Source: Rhodobacter sp. 24-YEA-8 (GTDB lineage Bacteria > Pseudomonadota > Alphaproteobacteria > Rhodobacterales > Rhodobacteraceae). From it: a stretch of 64,000 nt of DNA. The notes under the pieces were generated by a model. That model ran no database searches. It was not told the DNA's origin and saw only the letters and a list, made by a program, of their open reading frames with translations. Positions 34,861 through 44,103 of the stretch are shown piece after piece. Made by a program: the position numbers and the translations under genes. The stretch's first letter is position 1. Each line of letters starts with the position of its first letter. Location of the stretch: contig NZ_FNSK01000002.1 in assembly GCF_900105075.1 (NCBI RefSeq), positions 467,001 to 531,000 on the forward strand, read 5' to 3'.

Positions 34861-36191
34861 CAGCCAGCCTCCGTCGTGGACAGCTCTCGTGGCCCTGCCT
34901 TGGCAAGGATATCTGCGGCCAGGTCGCGGATCGCCAGTCTGAAGACATTCGCTGGCGCATGTGTGGCCAGAGGAATTCCGGCATTGCAGGCCATGGAAAC
35001 CGGATCCCCTCCGTCGGGCAAGGTTTTGAACACGCCGAACTCATTGTCCTTTTCAAAACGGGCGAGAGAGTCTTCCCACAGCTGGGACCGCCGCAGCGGC
35101 GCGCGGTTGAGCAGGCAGCGGAATTTGCCTCCGGGCAGCCCCTCGGAGCGGATAAGATCCTGCAGCTTCGCCAGGTTCTGCGCGGAACGGACATCGAGCA
35201 GGGCAGGGGCCAGGACGACCGAGGCCTGATCGAAGGCGGCGCCGCTCCAGTCCGGAAGCTGATGCGGCAGATCGACAATCACCAGATCCGCCTTATTGCG
35301 GGCGAGCCCGACAAGACGGCGCAAATGCGCGGCATTGATCCCGTCGACCGGCAGGATCTCTCCAGGGTCCGAGAAAATGTGCAGGTTTGGGGCGGTGCTG
35401 CGCAGACACATGTCGAAAGCATCAGAGTCGAGCGCCTCGATGCCGCGATAGGCGTCAAGAATGCGCGTATTCGCCGTAAGGCCCGCATAGGTTGCGACAT
35501 TGCCATATTGCAGATGCAGATCAATCAGGCAGACAGTGCGGTCTTGCTGCGCCTGCGCCAGTTCAGTGGCAAGATTGACGGCGATTGTCGTTGCGCCCGC
35601 GCCGCCGCAGACGGGGAGCACCATGATTGTCTTCAGCGCGTCAGGCAGATCGCGTCCGGGTGGCGGCACTATTATATCGGTCGGCGCGGGATCAGAAATC
35701 CTGGTCTTCCCCTTGCGCGAAAAGACCCTTCCCCAGAATCCTGAAGCCGGCGCAGGACCGGCTGCGCTGTCTGGTCCGGGACCGGCTGTCCCGTCAGCGG
35801 GGGCGTCTTCTCCGTCAGCTGGGGCAGCGTCGGTGAAGGGGGGGCCGTAAAGGACTTTCACCCCTTTGCGCGCGGCATCCGGGATCTGCAATCGCGACTT
35901 CAGCGGCAGCAGGACCATTACTTCGCCCGTGTGCCGGCCTGCCTCTTCCACAAGTGCCTGCAAGAGCCGCGGCAGCGCCGTCTTACTGGCATTCGGGACC
36001 AGAACAACGGCGTCGAAGCGGTCTTCCCGATGAAGCTGCAGGTGGTCGAGTGCCTCGGACATGGACAGATCCGTGCGAACCGCACCGGGGGGAATGCGCG
36101 AAAACCAGGCTGCAAAAAGCATCACGGCGTCGACGCCATCGCAGATTGAGCAAAGGCGCGTTTCTTGTGTGGCCCGAAGTTTGCTCAGCAT
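34860..36191 (-). CDS. cpaE: Tad pilus localisation protein CpaE/TadZ
   Basis: 443 residues. Residues 1-110 form an atypical receiver-like domain (FDAVVLVPNASKTALPRLLQ), then a Pro/Ala/Asp-rich linker (130-165) and a ParA-like ATPase domain. The deviant Walker A is CGGAGATTIAVNLA with no signature Lys at the usual MinD position, as in TadZ proteins; Walker A' is CLIDLHLQYGNV and Walker B ADLVIVDLPHQLPD. It positions the Tad machine at the pole. It overlaps cpaB by 7 nt. Confidence 0.93.
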   Translation of the reverse strand: MLSKLRATQETRLCSICDGVDAVMLFAAWFSRIPPGAVRTDLSMSEALDHLQLHREDRFDAVVLVPNASKTALPRLLQALVEEAGRHTGEVMVLLPLKSRLQIPDAARKGVKVLYGPPFTDAAPADGEDAPADGTAGPGPDSAAGPAPASGFWGRVFSRKGKTRISDPAPTDIIVPPPGRDLPDALKTIMVLPVCGGAGATTIAVNLATELAQAQQDRTVCLIDLHLQYGNVATYAGLTANTRILDAYRGIEALDSDAFDMCLRSTAPNLHIFSDPGEILPVDGINAAHLRRLVGLARNKADLVIVDLPHQLPDWSGAAFDQASVVLAPALLDVRSAQNLAKLQDLIRSEGLPGGKFRCLLNRAPLRRSQLWEDSLARFEKDNEFGVFKTLPDGGDPVSMACNAGIPLATHAPANVFRLAIRDLAADILAKAGPRELSTTEAG

Positions 36192-37063
36192 GGGACTTCT
36201 GCAATCGATCTGGAACCGCCTCTGATAACCGCGGTCGGACAGCGCTCCCGGGAAGAGTTCCCGCCGGTGATCTTGCCGAGTATGGATGAATCGCCTGTGT
36301 CCTGGTTGCCGGATGCGCGCACCGCCAGTGGCAGTTTCTCAAGGTCGGTCGGGCCAAACACCACGAAATCACCGTCAAGGCTGCGGCTGCCATCAGACAG
36401 GATGATGCTCATAAAGCCGCTCTGATGATTGGCCACGACACCGCGAATGGCGTCCGTGAATTCTCCTTCCAGCAACAGCTTGTCAGCAAGCGCTGACACG
36501 GCCCCGGCAGGCTGCCCGTTTGCGGGCGGTGTTCTGACGCGCAAACCGGTCGCGATCAGTCTGGTCTCGGATTTTCCGGCACCGATATCCTGGGTCCAGA
36601 CAATGTCGACACGGGTGCCGTTTGCAAGCTTGCCGCTGAAATCGGCCAGATTGCGCGGCGTAATGGCAAAAATCCTGCCGTTTCCAACCGGCAGCAGCAC
36701 CCCTGCCGGCGTTGTGCCCGTTTTCGCAATGTCAGTATCGAATATCGCGTTCCCAGCTTTCAGCGCGCTCAGCGCCACAAAGCTTTCGCCCTCTGCGACC
36801 GCGGGCAGACCTTGCAGGATGTTGCCCGGCAGATAGCTGACCGGAATTTTTGCTGTAACAAGGCTTTCCGCAGTCAGCACGGTGCCAGGCGCGATGTCGC
36901 GCGCCGCCAAGGGTATCTCAACAGTATCACCGAAGGCGCGCAAGCTGCTGCGTGCCGAGGCGAGCTCGAGTTCCAGGGCCCTTGTATAATGAAAGGTGCC
37001 GAATGCCCCGCCGAGCGCCAGGACGATCCCGGAAGCGATCAGTGCGATTATTTTGACGTGCAT
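36185..37063 (-). CDS. cpaB: Flp pilus assembly protein CpaB/RcpC
   Basis: 292 residues with an N-terminal membrane anchor (IIALIASGIVLALGGAFGTF). SAF domain: VEIPLAARDIAPGTVLTAES, then LVTAKIPVSYLPGNIL. ITPRNLADFSGKLANGTRVD leads into the RcpC region. The ATG at 37063 overlaps the end of the Flp-like gene by 16 nt; a TTG at 37075 is also in frame. RcpC proteins stabilise the secretin and pilus. Confidence 0.9.
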   Translation of the reverse strand: MHVKIIALIASGIVLALGGAFGTFHYTRALELELASARSSLRAFGDTVEIPLAARDIAPGTVLTAESLVTAKIPVSYLPGNILQGLPAVAEGESFVALSALKAGNAIFDTDIAKTGTTPAGVLLPVGNGRIFAITPRNLADFSGKLANGTRVDIVWTQDIGAGKSETRLIATGLRVRTPPANGQPAGAVSALADKLLLEGEFTDAIRGVVANHQSGFMSIILSDGSRSLDGDFVVFGPTDLEKLPLAVRASGNQDTGDSSILGKITGGNSSRERCPTAVIRGGSRSIAEVPC

Positions 37064-37296
37064 TGCTTCGTGCAACCCTGGGTATAGTTAACGTTTATAT
37101 CTGTGATGTCATTTCCGACTTCGTCAACTGCGTCATCTACGATCTGAGCGAGCTTTTCCGATGCCAGATCCAGAACGCCGCTGTTCACGAGCACCACCGC
37201 AACGGCGGCCAGCGCGAATGCTGCGGCGCTCAGCACCAGCCAGTCGACAGAGATCGCACCGCTCTGGCCGGTCGCAAATCTTACTGATCTTGTCAC
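37048..37296 (-). CDS. Flp-like small prepilin with GAISVDW processing motif
   Basis: 82 residues. A short basic leader is followed by GAISVDWLVLSAAAFALAAV, so cleavage after Gly13 would expose a hydrophobic helix. Canonical Flp has Glu at +5 and Tyr at +6; here they are Asp18 and Trp19. The C-terminus has CTKQC, a possible disulfide. I recall similar GAxTVDW proteins at Tad loci of Rhodobacterales. It is first in the cpaB-tadG operon and the only pilin candidate in the window. Confidence 0.72.
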   Translation of the reverse strand: MTRSVRFATGQSGAISVDWLVLSAAAFALAAVAVVLVNSGVLDLASEKLAQIVDDAVDEVGNDITDINVNYTQGCTKQCTSK

Positions 37297-37360
37297 CTGG
37301 CCCTCCTCACGTTTCCGGAAGACGCAAACATCACTTCGCGCGGTATTCCGATCAGTCGTC

Positions 37361-37371
37361 TGTACGGTACA
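37361..37371. promoter_or_regulatory. Small palindrome upstream of the Tad operon
   Basis: TGTACGGTACA is a perfect 11-bp palindrome 65 bp before the Flp-like start codon, between it and tadD. It may be an operator; short palindromes also occur by chance. Confidence 0.3.
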
Positions 37372-37399
37372 TACTAAGTAAGGTCACGCAACTCTTGTT

Positions 37400-38182
37400 T
37401 CACTGAAAGATCATGTATCCGATCGGCTTACCGGCAAGGTAGTCCTGCCGCGCCGCCGCGTAATGGCGCAGGCTCTTCTCGATATCGGCGTCCGACATAA
37501 GGCCCGACAACATCGCTTTCGCATCGCGACTGCGCCCGTCCAGCGCATAGGCGATGGCCAGATTGGCGCGCACGGTGTCGCCATTTGCAGGATCGCGCAG
37601 CAGTTCTTCCATCAGCTTCATCCCGGCGCCGATATTGCCGCCCAGCACCTGGGAAAGGGCGTAGTTGCTCAGCAAGGGGAAGTTGGTCGGCCAGGTTTGC
37701 AGCGCGCGCGTGTAGACCTCCTGCGCTTCTGCATGGCGGGACAGGTAGTCAAGGGAGACAGCTTTCCCGGTGAGAGCCGCGAGATTGGTCCGGTCGAGCC
37801 GCAGAGCTGTATCGAAATGCTCGATGGCGGTCTTGGGATGCATCTCCTGGAGCGCGAGATTGCCAAGCTGGTTGTGAACCTCGGGAGCGCGCCGGTTCAG
37901 ATCGCGTGCCCTGAACAGCGCATTCTGCGCCCGGTTGTACTGGGCCAGCGCAGTATAAGACTTTCCAAGCCCGACCAGGGCGGTCACCGATTTCGGATTT
38001 CTGGCAGAGGCGAGCTCGAACAGGCGGGCGGCTTCCTCATAGTCCCCGATGGACCAGGCCGCCTCGGCAACCTGTTCGGTTTCGCCTTCCGGTTGTTTTT
38101 CCATGGCTGCGGGCAGGCTGCAGCCGGAAAGCACAAGCAATGCACACAGGATGACCGGAAGCGCAGCCAAGCGTGAAAACAT
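37400..38182 (-). CDS. tadD: TadD-like tetratricopeptide lipoprotein
   Basis: 260 residues with a lipoprotein signal (LPVILCALLVLSGCSLPAAM). TPR repeats cover residues about 45-230 (AWSIGDYEEAARLFELASAR, ALVGLGKSYTALAQYNRAQN, VHNQLGNLALQEMHPKTAIE). TadD is needed for secretin assembly. I chose the ATG at 38182 with GAGGG 5 nt upstream over the ATG at 38194. It is on the same strand as, and 100 bp before, the Flp-like gene. Confidence 0.88.
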   Translation of the reverse strand: MFSRLAALPVILCALLVLSGCSLPAAMEKQPEGETEQVAEAAWSIGDYEEAARLFELASARNPKSVTALVGLGKSYTALAQYNRAQNALFRARDLNRRAPEVHNQLGNLALQEMHPKTAIEHFDTALRLDRTNLAALTGKAVSLDYLSRHAEAQEVYTRALQTWPTNFPLLSNYALSQVLGGNIGAGMKLMEELLRDPANGDTVRANLAIAYALDGRSRDAKAMLSGLMSDADIEKSLRHYAAARQDYLAGKPIGYMIFQ

Positions 38183-38261
38183 GTCCGCCCTCATAAGTTG
38201 TATTCCACTATAGGTTTAGTCGCCGGATTTCAGAACGTCCATCACCTCGAGTCTATGGATA

Positions 38262-38290
38262 TTGCAAAGTCCGACCGAGTGACATATACG
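38262..38290 (+). promoter_or_regulatory. Sigma-70-like promoter in the tadD/bap intergenic region
   Basis: TTGCAA (38262-38267), a 17-bp spacer, then TATACG (38285-38290). It points rightward and would start transcription near 38297, toward the terminator at 38474-38501 and the small BapA-prefix gene. Confidence 0.45.
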
Positions 38291-38296
38291 AAAGTT

Positions 38297-38501
38297 ACTT
38301 TATCAGTTCTTAGGTTTGTATCATGCAGGTAAAAGCTAAGCGAGATCTGGCAGAATCAACTGCCGGTAGCAGTGTTGGAGCCTGAAGTGGGTCGGATGTA
38401 CATGACCGGGCCATAGGTGTTGGTAAGCAGTGAATCTACCGGAAGCGGAACCGCCTTACTGTTTCCGTCTCTTGGCTGCCGCTTCTTGCGGCAGCCTTTT
38501 T
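38297..38501 (+). ncRNA. Candidate small RNA or attenuated leader
   Basis: About 205 nt between a promoter-like sequence and a strong terminator, with no open frame that looks translated. Because tadD lies on the other strand, no plus-strand gene precedes this terminator. The transcript could be a stand-alone sRNA or a leader that attenuates the BapA-prefix/T1SS operon starting at 38610. A GTAAG/CTTAC pairing around 38428-38460 could form an alternative stem. No known riboswitch class was recognised. Confidence 0.45.
38474..38501 (+). terminator. Orphan Rho-independent terminator
   Basis: GGCTGCCGC-TTCTT-GCGGCAGCC followed by TTTTT. Perfect 9-bp stem. Confidence 0.85.
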
Positions 38502-38609
38502 ATCAGGCGAACCGGGGTAAGAGGCGTGTCGGGTTTGCGTTCTATATGGCATTGCGGGAATCGACCGACTGACCTATGCCAGTGACAAAATCCCCGGAGG
38601 GCCATACCC

Positions 38610-39494
38610 ATGGTTGAGATATTTACGGCGGCAAGCGGCCAGTCCGGTGCTGCGACCCGCAGCGTTTCGAATGATGTCCGGCTCTCGGTTCCGTCCGAAG
38701 TTTACTTCGGAAGCGGTGTTGCGGGAGTCGCCTTCTACGAGAAATCCGGGGCGGATCTGAAAGTGACACTCCTGGACGGGCAGGAGGTCATGGTCAGGGA
38801 TTTCTTCGTCATTGGTCCTGCCGGAGAATACAGCCGGCTGCGCGATGGCGGATCGGCAGGCGCGGTCGAAGTGACCGGGCTGATTGCGCCGGAACCCTTT
38901 GTTCCGGCAGATCCTTCTGCGCAGACCGCTGTCGCGGAAGTTGAAGAGAAAGCCCAGACAGCGCAACCTTCGGAGGCACTTCGGGACGGTGAGACCGTGG
39001 TCGAGGTTAATGTCGGGGGCGGTGAACCGGCGGGCGCGGATGCCGGATCCTCGTCGGGCGGAGACGCCGGCGGCGGCGGTACGTTCTTTGCGGGAATGCC
39101 GCTGGACGGTGCAATTTTCGGAGCATCTATGTTCCCGGCAGTCGGCATTATGCTGCGCGGCGGCAATGATGATGATGTCGCACCTGCACATGCGCCTGTG
39201 GCAGCTGCTGCGCCGGTGACCGCACCGGAAGAAACCGTTGCAGAAGAACCTGTTGCAGAAGATGCCCCCGCTACGGTCGGCACTGATGCACCGGCAGATC
39301 CCTATGTTGCGGATCTTCTTGCGGCGATTCTTGATCCGGACCACGCTGAGACCGATCTGTTTGCCGGCGATACATCTCCCGCGCCGGTCTCTCTGCTGGC
39401 CGACGCGGCAGATGGCAGCGCCTCGCATGATACAGGCTCAGATCTTCTTTCGGCATTGTTGGGTGATCTGATCTACACCCCGCCGGAAGGCTGA
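38610..39494 (+). CDS. Small BapA-prefix domain protein, probable T1SS substrate
   Basis: 294 residues. Residues 10-80 form a BapA/LapF prefix-like domain whose end (DFFVIGPAGEYSRL) matches the large adhesin at 51371 ([14 protein letters not shown]). An acidic Ala/Glu/Pro-rich stretch, a hydrophobic Gly-rich segment (residues about 155-190, FFAGMPLDGAIFGASMFPAV) and an acidic C-terminus follow. There is no signal peptide. It is 15 nt upstream of the TolC-like gene and starts the T1SS operon. A CGGAGGG site precedes it. Whether it is an adhesin, a regulator of secretion or a chaperone is open. Confidence 0.82.
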   Translation: MVEIFTAASGQSGAATRSVSNDVRLSVPSEVYFGSGVAGVAFYEKSGADLKVTLLDGQEVMVRDFFVIGPAGEYSRLRDGGSAGAVEVTGLIAPEPFVPADPSAQTAVAEVEEKAQTAQPSEALRDGETVVEVNVGGGEPAGADAGSSSGGDAGGGGTFFAGMPLDGAIFGASMFPAVGIMLRGGNDDDVAPAHAPVAAAAPVTAPEETVAEEPVAEDAPATVGTDAPADPYVADLLAAILDPDHAETDLFAGDTSPAPVSLLADAADGSASHDTGSDLLSALLGDLIYTPPEG

Positions 39495-39509
39495 TCGGCG
39501 CATCTGTAT

Positions 39510-40766
39510 ATGGTCCTTGCTCCATCCCTGTTTAGGCATGCCCGTTCCGGTGCTCTCGCGCTTTGTCTTGGTGCATTTTCAGTGTCACCGGTGCTGGCGC
39601 AGTCTCTGAAAGAGGCGGTCAGAATCGGGACGGAGCGCGACCCGACGGTCGAGGCGCTGCAACACGCTGTTGCGCGCGAGACGACCAATATCGAGATCGC
39701 GAAAGACGGCAAGCGGCCCCGGCTCAGTGTTTCGGGGGCCACCAGCACAACCGATGATGATCCGGCTCTGACAGTGACTGTCTCGCAGGTTCTGATCGAC
39801 TGGGGTCTGGTCAAAAGCAGGATTGCGGCCGCCTCGCTGGGCCGGATCAAGGTCGTGGCACAGCTGAAAATGGCGGTTGAGGATCTCAGCCTCGAGATCT
39901 CTGAACTCTATCTGGAAATTGAGACGCTTGATCTCAAGATCGCGAAAACGCAGGTCTATATCGATTTCGCGAACCGGATTGAAGGTTTCTCGCGCAGCCG
40001 TGTCTCGGCGGGTCTTTCGGACAGTTCCGAAATCGCGCGCGCGCTGCTGGAAATCGCCCGTGCGGAAGAGCGGATGACGCAGCTGCAGGCGGATCGCACG
40101 ATCACATCTTCGCAGCTGGAATTCCTGCTGGGTAAGCCGGTGGTCAATCCGGGCATCCCGCCGAATCTGGCCTTTACCGACCAGTTTGCATCCAGCGCCA
40201 ATATCATTGCAGCAGTCGTGATCGCCCCGGCCTATGTTGAGGCGAAGGCCGATCTCGATATAGCTCTGCAGGGGATCAAGGCCGCCAAGGCATCCAACAA
40301 GCCGAAGATCACCCTGCAGGCTCAGGGCCGCCAGGACCTGACCGGTGGGCGCGGTCGCAGTGGCGCCGTGGGAATCACCGCGGGCGTCGATCTGAATTCC
40401 AGCAGTTTCAGCGGACGTGCGGTGGTCGCGGCTGAACAGGACAAGGCCGCGGCCGAAGCCCGGCTGAAAGCGGCAGAGCGCGATCTTCAGAACACGGTTC
40501 GGGTTTATGTCGAACAGATTCGTGTTTTGCAGGGCAATGAGGCCTCGCAGCAGCGCCAGCTTGACCGCGCAGCAGAGGTTCTGGCTGCCTATGAGCAGCA
40601 GTTCATCGGCGGTAAAAGAGAGCTGATCGACCTTCTGACCACGGGGCGCGATCACTACGAAGCCGAAATGGACAAAATTGAGACATACAAAGAACGCAAA
40701 CATACGGAATATGCTGCCGCACACTCCGTTGGTATGTTAGGCTCTCTTTTGTTTGGTACCCGTTGA
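39510..40766 (+). CDS. TolC-family outer membrane protein (BapB-type)
   Basis: 418 residues with a signal peptide (ALALCLGAFSVSPVLAQ) and OEP domains made of long helices (LSLEISELYLEIETLDLKIA, EQDKAAAEARLKAAERDLQN). It is the outer-membrane channel for type I secretion. Second in the operon after the small prefix protein, with the ABC transporter 38 bp later. The short upstream spacing and weak ribosome site suggest coupling. Confidence 0.88.
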   Translation: MVLAPSLFRHARSGALALCLGAFSVSPVLAQSLKEAVRIGTERDPTVEALQHAVARETTNIEIAKDGKRPRLSVSGATSTTDDDPALTVTVSQVLIDWGLVKSRIAAASLGRIKVVAQLKMAVEDLSLEISELYLEIETLDLKIAKTQVYIDFANRIEGFSRSRVSAGLSDSSEIARALLEIARAEERMTQLQADRTITSSQLEFLLGKPVVNPGIPPNLAFTDQFASSANIIAAVVIAPAYVEAKADLDIALQGIKAAKASNKPKITLQAQGRQDLTGGRGRSGAVGITAGVDLNSSSFSGRAVVAAEQDKAAAEARLKAAERDLQNTVRVYVEQIRVLQGNEASQQRQLDRAAEVLAAYEQQFIGGKRELIDLLTTGRDHYEAEMDKIETYKERKHTEYAAAHSVGMLGSLLFGTR

Positions 40767-40804
40767 TCCAACGTTAAAGACCTCCAGCACTCAGGCGGGA
40801 CATT

Positions 40805-42934
40805 ATGGCTGCCAGCGACAACAGGGACGCGCTCGTTCTCGGCCTGATAGAGCTTTGTCGGGCACATGGTATTGCGGCCTCGGTCGAGCGACTGAGCGAT
40901 GGCCTGCCGCGGGAGGCGCATGGCGGCCTCAGCATCACCGCAAGTGCGCGGGCGCTGCGCCGCGTAAACCTGAGCTGCCGGATTGCCGCCGGCCCGCTTT
41001 CCTCGATCCCGCCCGAAGCGCTGCCGGTTCTTGTCTTTGGCAAGGATGATGAAGTCGCCCTGCTTGAACAGCTGGATGAGACCAGCGCTGTTCTTGTGCT
41101 GCCGGAGACGGGTGGCGGGCGCGTGCATAAAAGCCGGGCAGAGCTGGAAGAGGCCTATGGTGGCCGATTCCTTGCCTCTAAACCGGTCGATGTTGTGTCG
41201 CAGCGGCTTGGCGAGACCGATCCGGACAGGCGGCACTGGATCATCGGTGCGGTGCTTGGAAACATGTCCATCTATCGGGATGTTTTCCTTGCGAGCTTTG
41301 TGGCCTCGCTGCTGGCGGTCTCGACCGCGATGTTCTCGATGCAGGTCTATGACCGTGTTGTGCCGAATCAGGTGTTCGATACGCTGTGGATCCTGGCCAG
41401 CGGCGTCGGTCTTGCCATTCTGCTGGAATTTGTCCTGCGGATGATGCGCTCGCGGCTGATTGACCTGTCGGGGCGTGATCTTGATCTGACGCTCTCGGCA
41501 CGGCTGTTTGAACAGGTCGCAAATCTTCGCCTGTCGCATCAGCCGCGTTCGACCGGGGTTTTTGCCAACCAGGTGCGGGATTTCTCGACCGTCCGCGAGT
41601 TTTTCACCTCAGGTACGGCGTCGGCGATCTGTGACATTCCTTTCGTGCTGATCTTTATCGGCATCATCGCCTATATCGGTGGCCCGGTTGCCTTTGTCGT
41701 ATTGTTCGGCGGCGTGCTGATGGTAGGGCCGGGGCTGCTGATGCAGCGCAAGCTGGCAACGCTCTCCCGCCAGAATACCCGGGAAAGCGCTGCCCTGAAC
41801 GGCCTTCTGTTGGAAGCGGTTTCCAATCTGGAAACGGTGAAGGCGGCGCGGGCCGAGGGGCGGCTTCACCGGGCCTATGTGCAGCTGACAGCGACCATGG
41901 CCGAAACCGGCGTGAAAGCCCGCGAGCAGACCACATTCCTGATGCAGATTGCCTCTTCCACGCAGCAGCTCTGCTACGGGCTGGTCGTGGTGGTCGGGGT
42001 CTATCAGATCTCTGCCGGTAATATGACCACCGGCAGTCTGATCGCCTGTACGCTTCTGACCAGCCGGACGCTGGCGCCGCTTGGCCAGGTTGCCGGGCTT
42101 CTGACCCGCTGGCAGCAGGTTCGCGCCGCAATGGACAACCTGGACAAGATTATGGAAATGCCGGTCGAACGCCCGGCGGACCGCCATTATCTGCGCGCCC
42201 AGCAGATTGGCGGCAGCTATCAGGTTACGGATGCCACCTATGCCCATGACAAGGAAAGCGGCGAGGTTCTGAACATCAAAAGCCTCACCATCAGGGGCGG
42301 CGAACATATTGCGCTTCTGGGAGGCAACGGGGCAGGCAAATCGACCCTCCTGCGGCTGATCGCCGGTCTGACAGATCCTGCATCGGGCTCGGTGCTGCTT
42401 GATAACCTGTCACTGGCGCAGATCGATCCGATCGACCGCCGTCGCCAGATCGGCTATCTGCCGCAAAGCGCGGCGCTCTTTCAGGGCACGCTGCGCGAGA
42501 ACCTGCAGCTTGATCACGGGCTCCACAGTGACGAAGAGCTGTTCGAGGCGCTGGATGCTGTCGGGCTGGGACGCCATGTCCGCCGTCATGTCCGCGGTCT
42601 TGATATGGCGCTTTACAGCAATGCCAATGTCTCGGGCGGGCAGCGCCAGGCCATCGGCCTTGCCAGGATCATTTTGCAGGATCCGAGGGTGGTGATCCTG
42701 GACGAACCAACGGCGGCATTCGATCACATGACCGAACAGCATGTCGTGCAATTCCTGAAAACCTGGCTGGCAGGCCGCACCGCGATCATCGCAACGCATA
42801 AGCGCGAACTCTTGGCTCTGACAGAGCGCGCGGTTGTTCTGAAAGACGGCGCAATCGCGCATGATGACGCGCTTGGCAAGATCATGGATCTTGCGCGCGC
42901 CTCTTCGACCCAGCAGGTGAAGGCTGTCAAATGA
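40805..42934 (+). CDS. Type I secretion ABC transporter with inactive C39-like domain
   Basis: 709 residues. Residues 1-130 are a C39-like domain without the catalytic Cys (start MAASDNRDALVLGLIELCRA), as in LapB/HlyB-type exporters that do not cleave the substrate. Residues about 150-430 hold six membrane helices. The ATPase has Walker A LLGGNGAGKSTLLRL, signature NVSGGQRQAIGLARI and Walker B RVVILDEPTAAFD. A GGCGGGA site precedes it. It ends overlapping the HlyD start (ATGA). Confidence 0.93.
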   Translation: MAASDNRDALVLGLIELCRAHGIAASVERLSDGLPREAHGGLSITASARALRRVNLSCRIAAGPLSSIPPEALPVLVFGKDDEVALLEQLDETSAVLVLPETGGGRVHKSRAELEEAYGGRFLASKPVDVVSQRLGETDPDRRHWIIGAVLGNMSIYRDVFLASFVASLLAVSTAMFSMQVYDRVVPNQVFDTLWILASGVGLAILLEFVLRMMRSRLIDLSGRDLDLTLSARLFEQVANLRLSHQPRSTGVFANQVRDFSTVREFFTSGTASAICDIPFVLIFIGIIAYIGGPVAFVVLFGGVLMVGPGLLMQRKLATLSRQNTRESAALNGLLLEAVSNLETVKAARAEGRLHRAYVQLTATMAETGVKAREQTTFLMQIASSTQQLCYGLVVVVGVYQISAGNMTTGSLIACTLLTSRTLAPLGQVAGLLTRWQQVRAAMDNLDKIMEMPVERPADRHYLRAQQIGGSYQVTDATYAHDKESGEVLNIKSLTIRGGEHIALLGGNGAGKSTLLRLIAGLTDPASGSVLLDNLSLAQIDPIDRRRQIGYLPQSAALFQGTLRENLQLDHGLHSDEELFEALDAVGLGRHVRRHVRGLDMALYSNANVSGGQRQAIGLARIILQDPRVVILDEPTAAFDHMTEQHVVQFLKTWLAGRTAIIATHKRELLALTERAVVLKDGAIAHDDALGKIMDLARASSTQQVKAVK

Positions 42935-44103
42935 CACAGACAGATTTACAGCCGGATTATCTCGACGGAAGTTTCCGTCGTAAATCCATGGTCACGGCCC
43001 GCCATACGGTCTGGATTGTTTCGGCATCGCTGCTGATCGCGGTGATCTGGTCTGCTTTTGCGCAGATCAATGAAATCACCCGTGGCGACGGAACCGTGGT
43101 TCCTCTGCGCCGGATGCAGACGATCCAGAGCCTTGAAGGCGGCATTCTGTCGGAATTGCTGGTGCATGAAGGTGACATCGTCCGGGAAGGGCAGGCCATC
43201 GCAAAGATCGACGCGACGCGCTTTCGCTCGGCCTTTCTGGAAACAACTGCCGAGATCGATACGCTGCGCGCCGAAATCGCCCGTCTCGAAGCCGAGGTGA
43301 TGGAAAGCGACAAGATCGAATTCAGCGGTGATGCGGATGGCGAGGCCCGGGCCAATGAGCTGCGGCTGTTTCAGGCCCGCCGCACCAAGCTGAATGAATC
43401 TATCGGCGCGGCCGAAGCGGAACGCGCCGCGATCATCGGTCAGATCGACATCACCGAGCCGCTGGCGAAACAGGGATCTGTGAGCAAGGTCGATCTGTTG
43501 CGGCTTCAGCAGCAGGAAGCCGAGCTGCAGGGGCGGATCAGCGAGTTGCGCAATAACTATGTGCAGGAAGCCTATCGCGATCTGGTTGCGAAAAAGGGGC
43601 GGCTTGTGGTGCTGGAACAGCAGATGATCCAGAAACAGGACCAGCTTGACCGGACCGAGATCAGATCGCCGGTTTCGGGGCGCGTCAATAACGTCAATAT
43701 CACCACGCTGGGCGGTGTCGTGCAGCCCGGGGAATCCATCATGGAAGTGACCCCCATCGACGATCAGCTGATGATCGAGACAAAGGTTTCTCCGCGGGAC
43801 GTGGCTTTTATCGCGCCCGGAATGCCTGCCAGCGTCAAGATCACTGCCTATGATTTCTCGACCTATGGGGATCTCAGGGGAACGGTCTCGCAGATCAGTG
43901 GTGATACGGTCGATGAACAAACGGCAAATGGTGTTCAGGCCTATTACCGGGTGATGGTCACCACCGAGAAAAGCTATCTTGAACGAAATGGTGAGGAATT
44001 GCCGATCCGCCCCGGCATGGTGGCGCAGGTCGACATTGAATCCGGTCGGCGTTCGGTGCTGAGCTATCTGACGCGGCCGATTTTGCGCGCTCAGCTGCGT
44101 TGA
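42931..44103 (+). CDS. HlyD-family T1SS membrane fusion protein
   Basis: 390 residues with one N-terminal membrane helix (TVWIVSASLLIAVIWSAF). GDGTVVPLRRMQTIQSLEGG and LLVHEGDIVREGQAIAKID form the lipoyl-like hairpin halves, a long coiled coil spans residues about 100-230, and GTVSQISGDTVDEQ belongs to the beta-barrel. It links the ABC exporter to the TolC-like channel. It completes a four-gene operon. Confidence 0.92.
   Translation: MTQTDLQPDYLDGSFRRKSMVTARHTVWIVSASLLIAVIWSAFAQINEITRGDGTVVPLRRMQTIQSLEGGILSELLVHEGDIVREGQAIAKIDATRFRSAFLETTAEIDTLRAEIARLEAEVMESDKIEFSGDADGEARANELRLFQARRTKLNESIGAAEAERAAIIGQIDITEPLAKQGSVSKVDLLRLQQQEAELQGRISELRNNYVQEAYRDLVAKKGRLVVLEQQMIQKQDQLDRTEIRSPVSGRVNNVNITTLGGVVQPGESIMEVTPIDDQLMIETKVSPRDVAFIAPGMPASVKITAYDFSTYGDLRGTVSQISGDTVDEQTANGVQAYYRVMVTTEKSYLERNGEELPIRPGMVAQVDIESGRRSVLSYLTRPILRAQLR

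Noticed and set aside
38297-38501. SRP RNA or c-di-GMP riboswitch in the orphan leader
   Set aside because: A short CCGGAAG segment recalls the SRP loop, but the flanking conserved AGCAG context and helix are absent, and the c-di-GMP consensus is not matched.
38574-39428. Minus-strand frame rich in Arg/Cys opposite the small BapA-prefix protein
   Set aside because: The plus-strand gene has a good ribosome site and a domain shared with the large adhesin.
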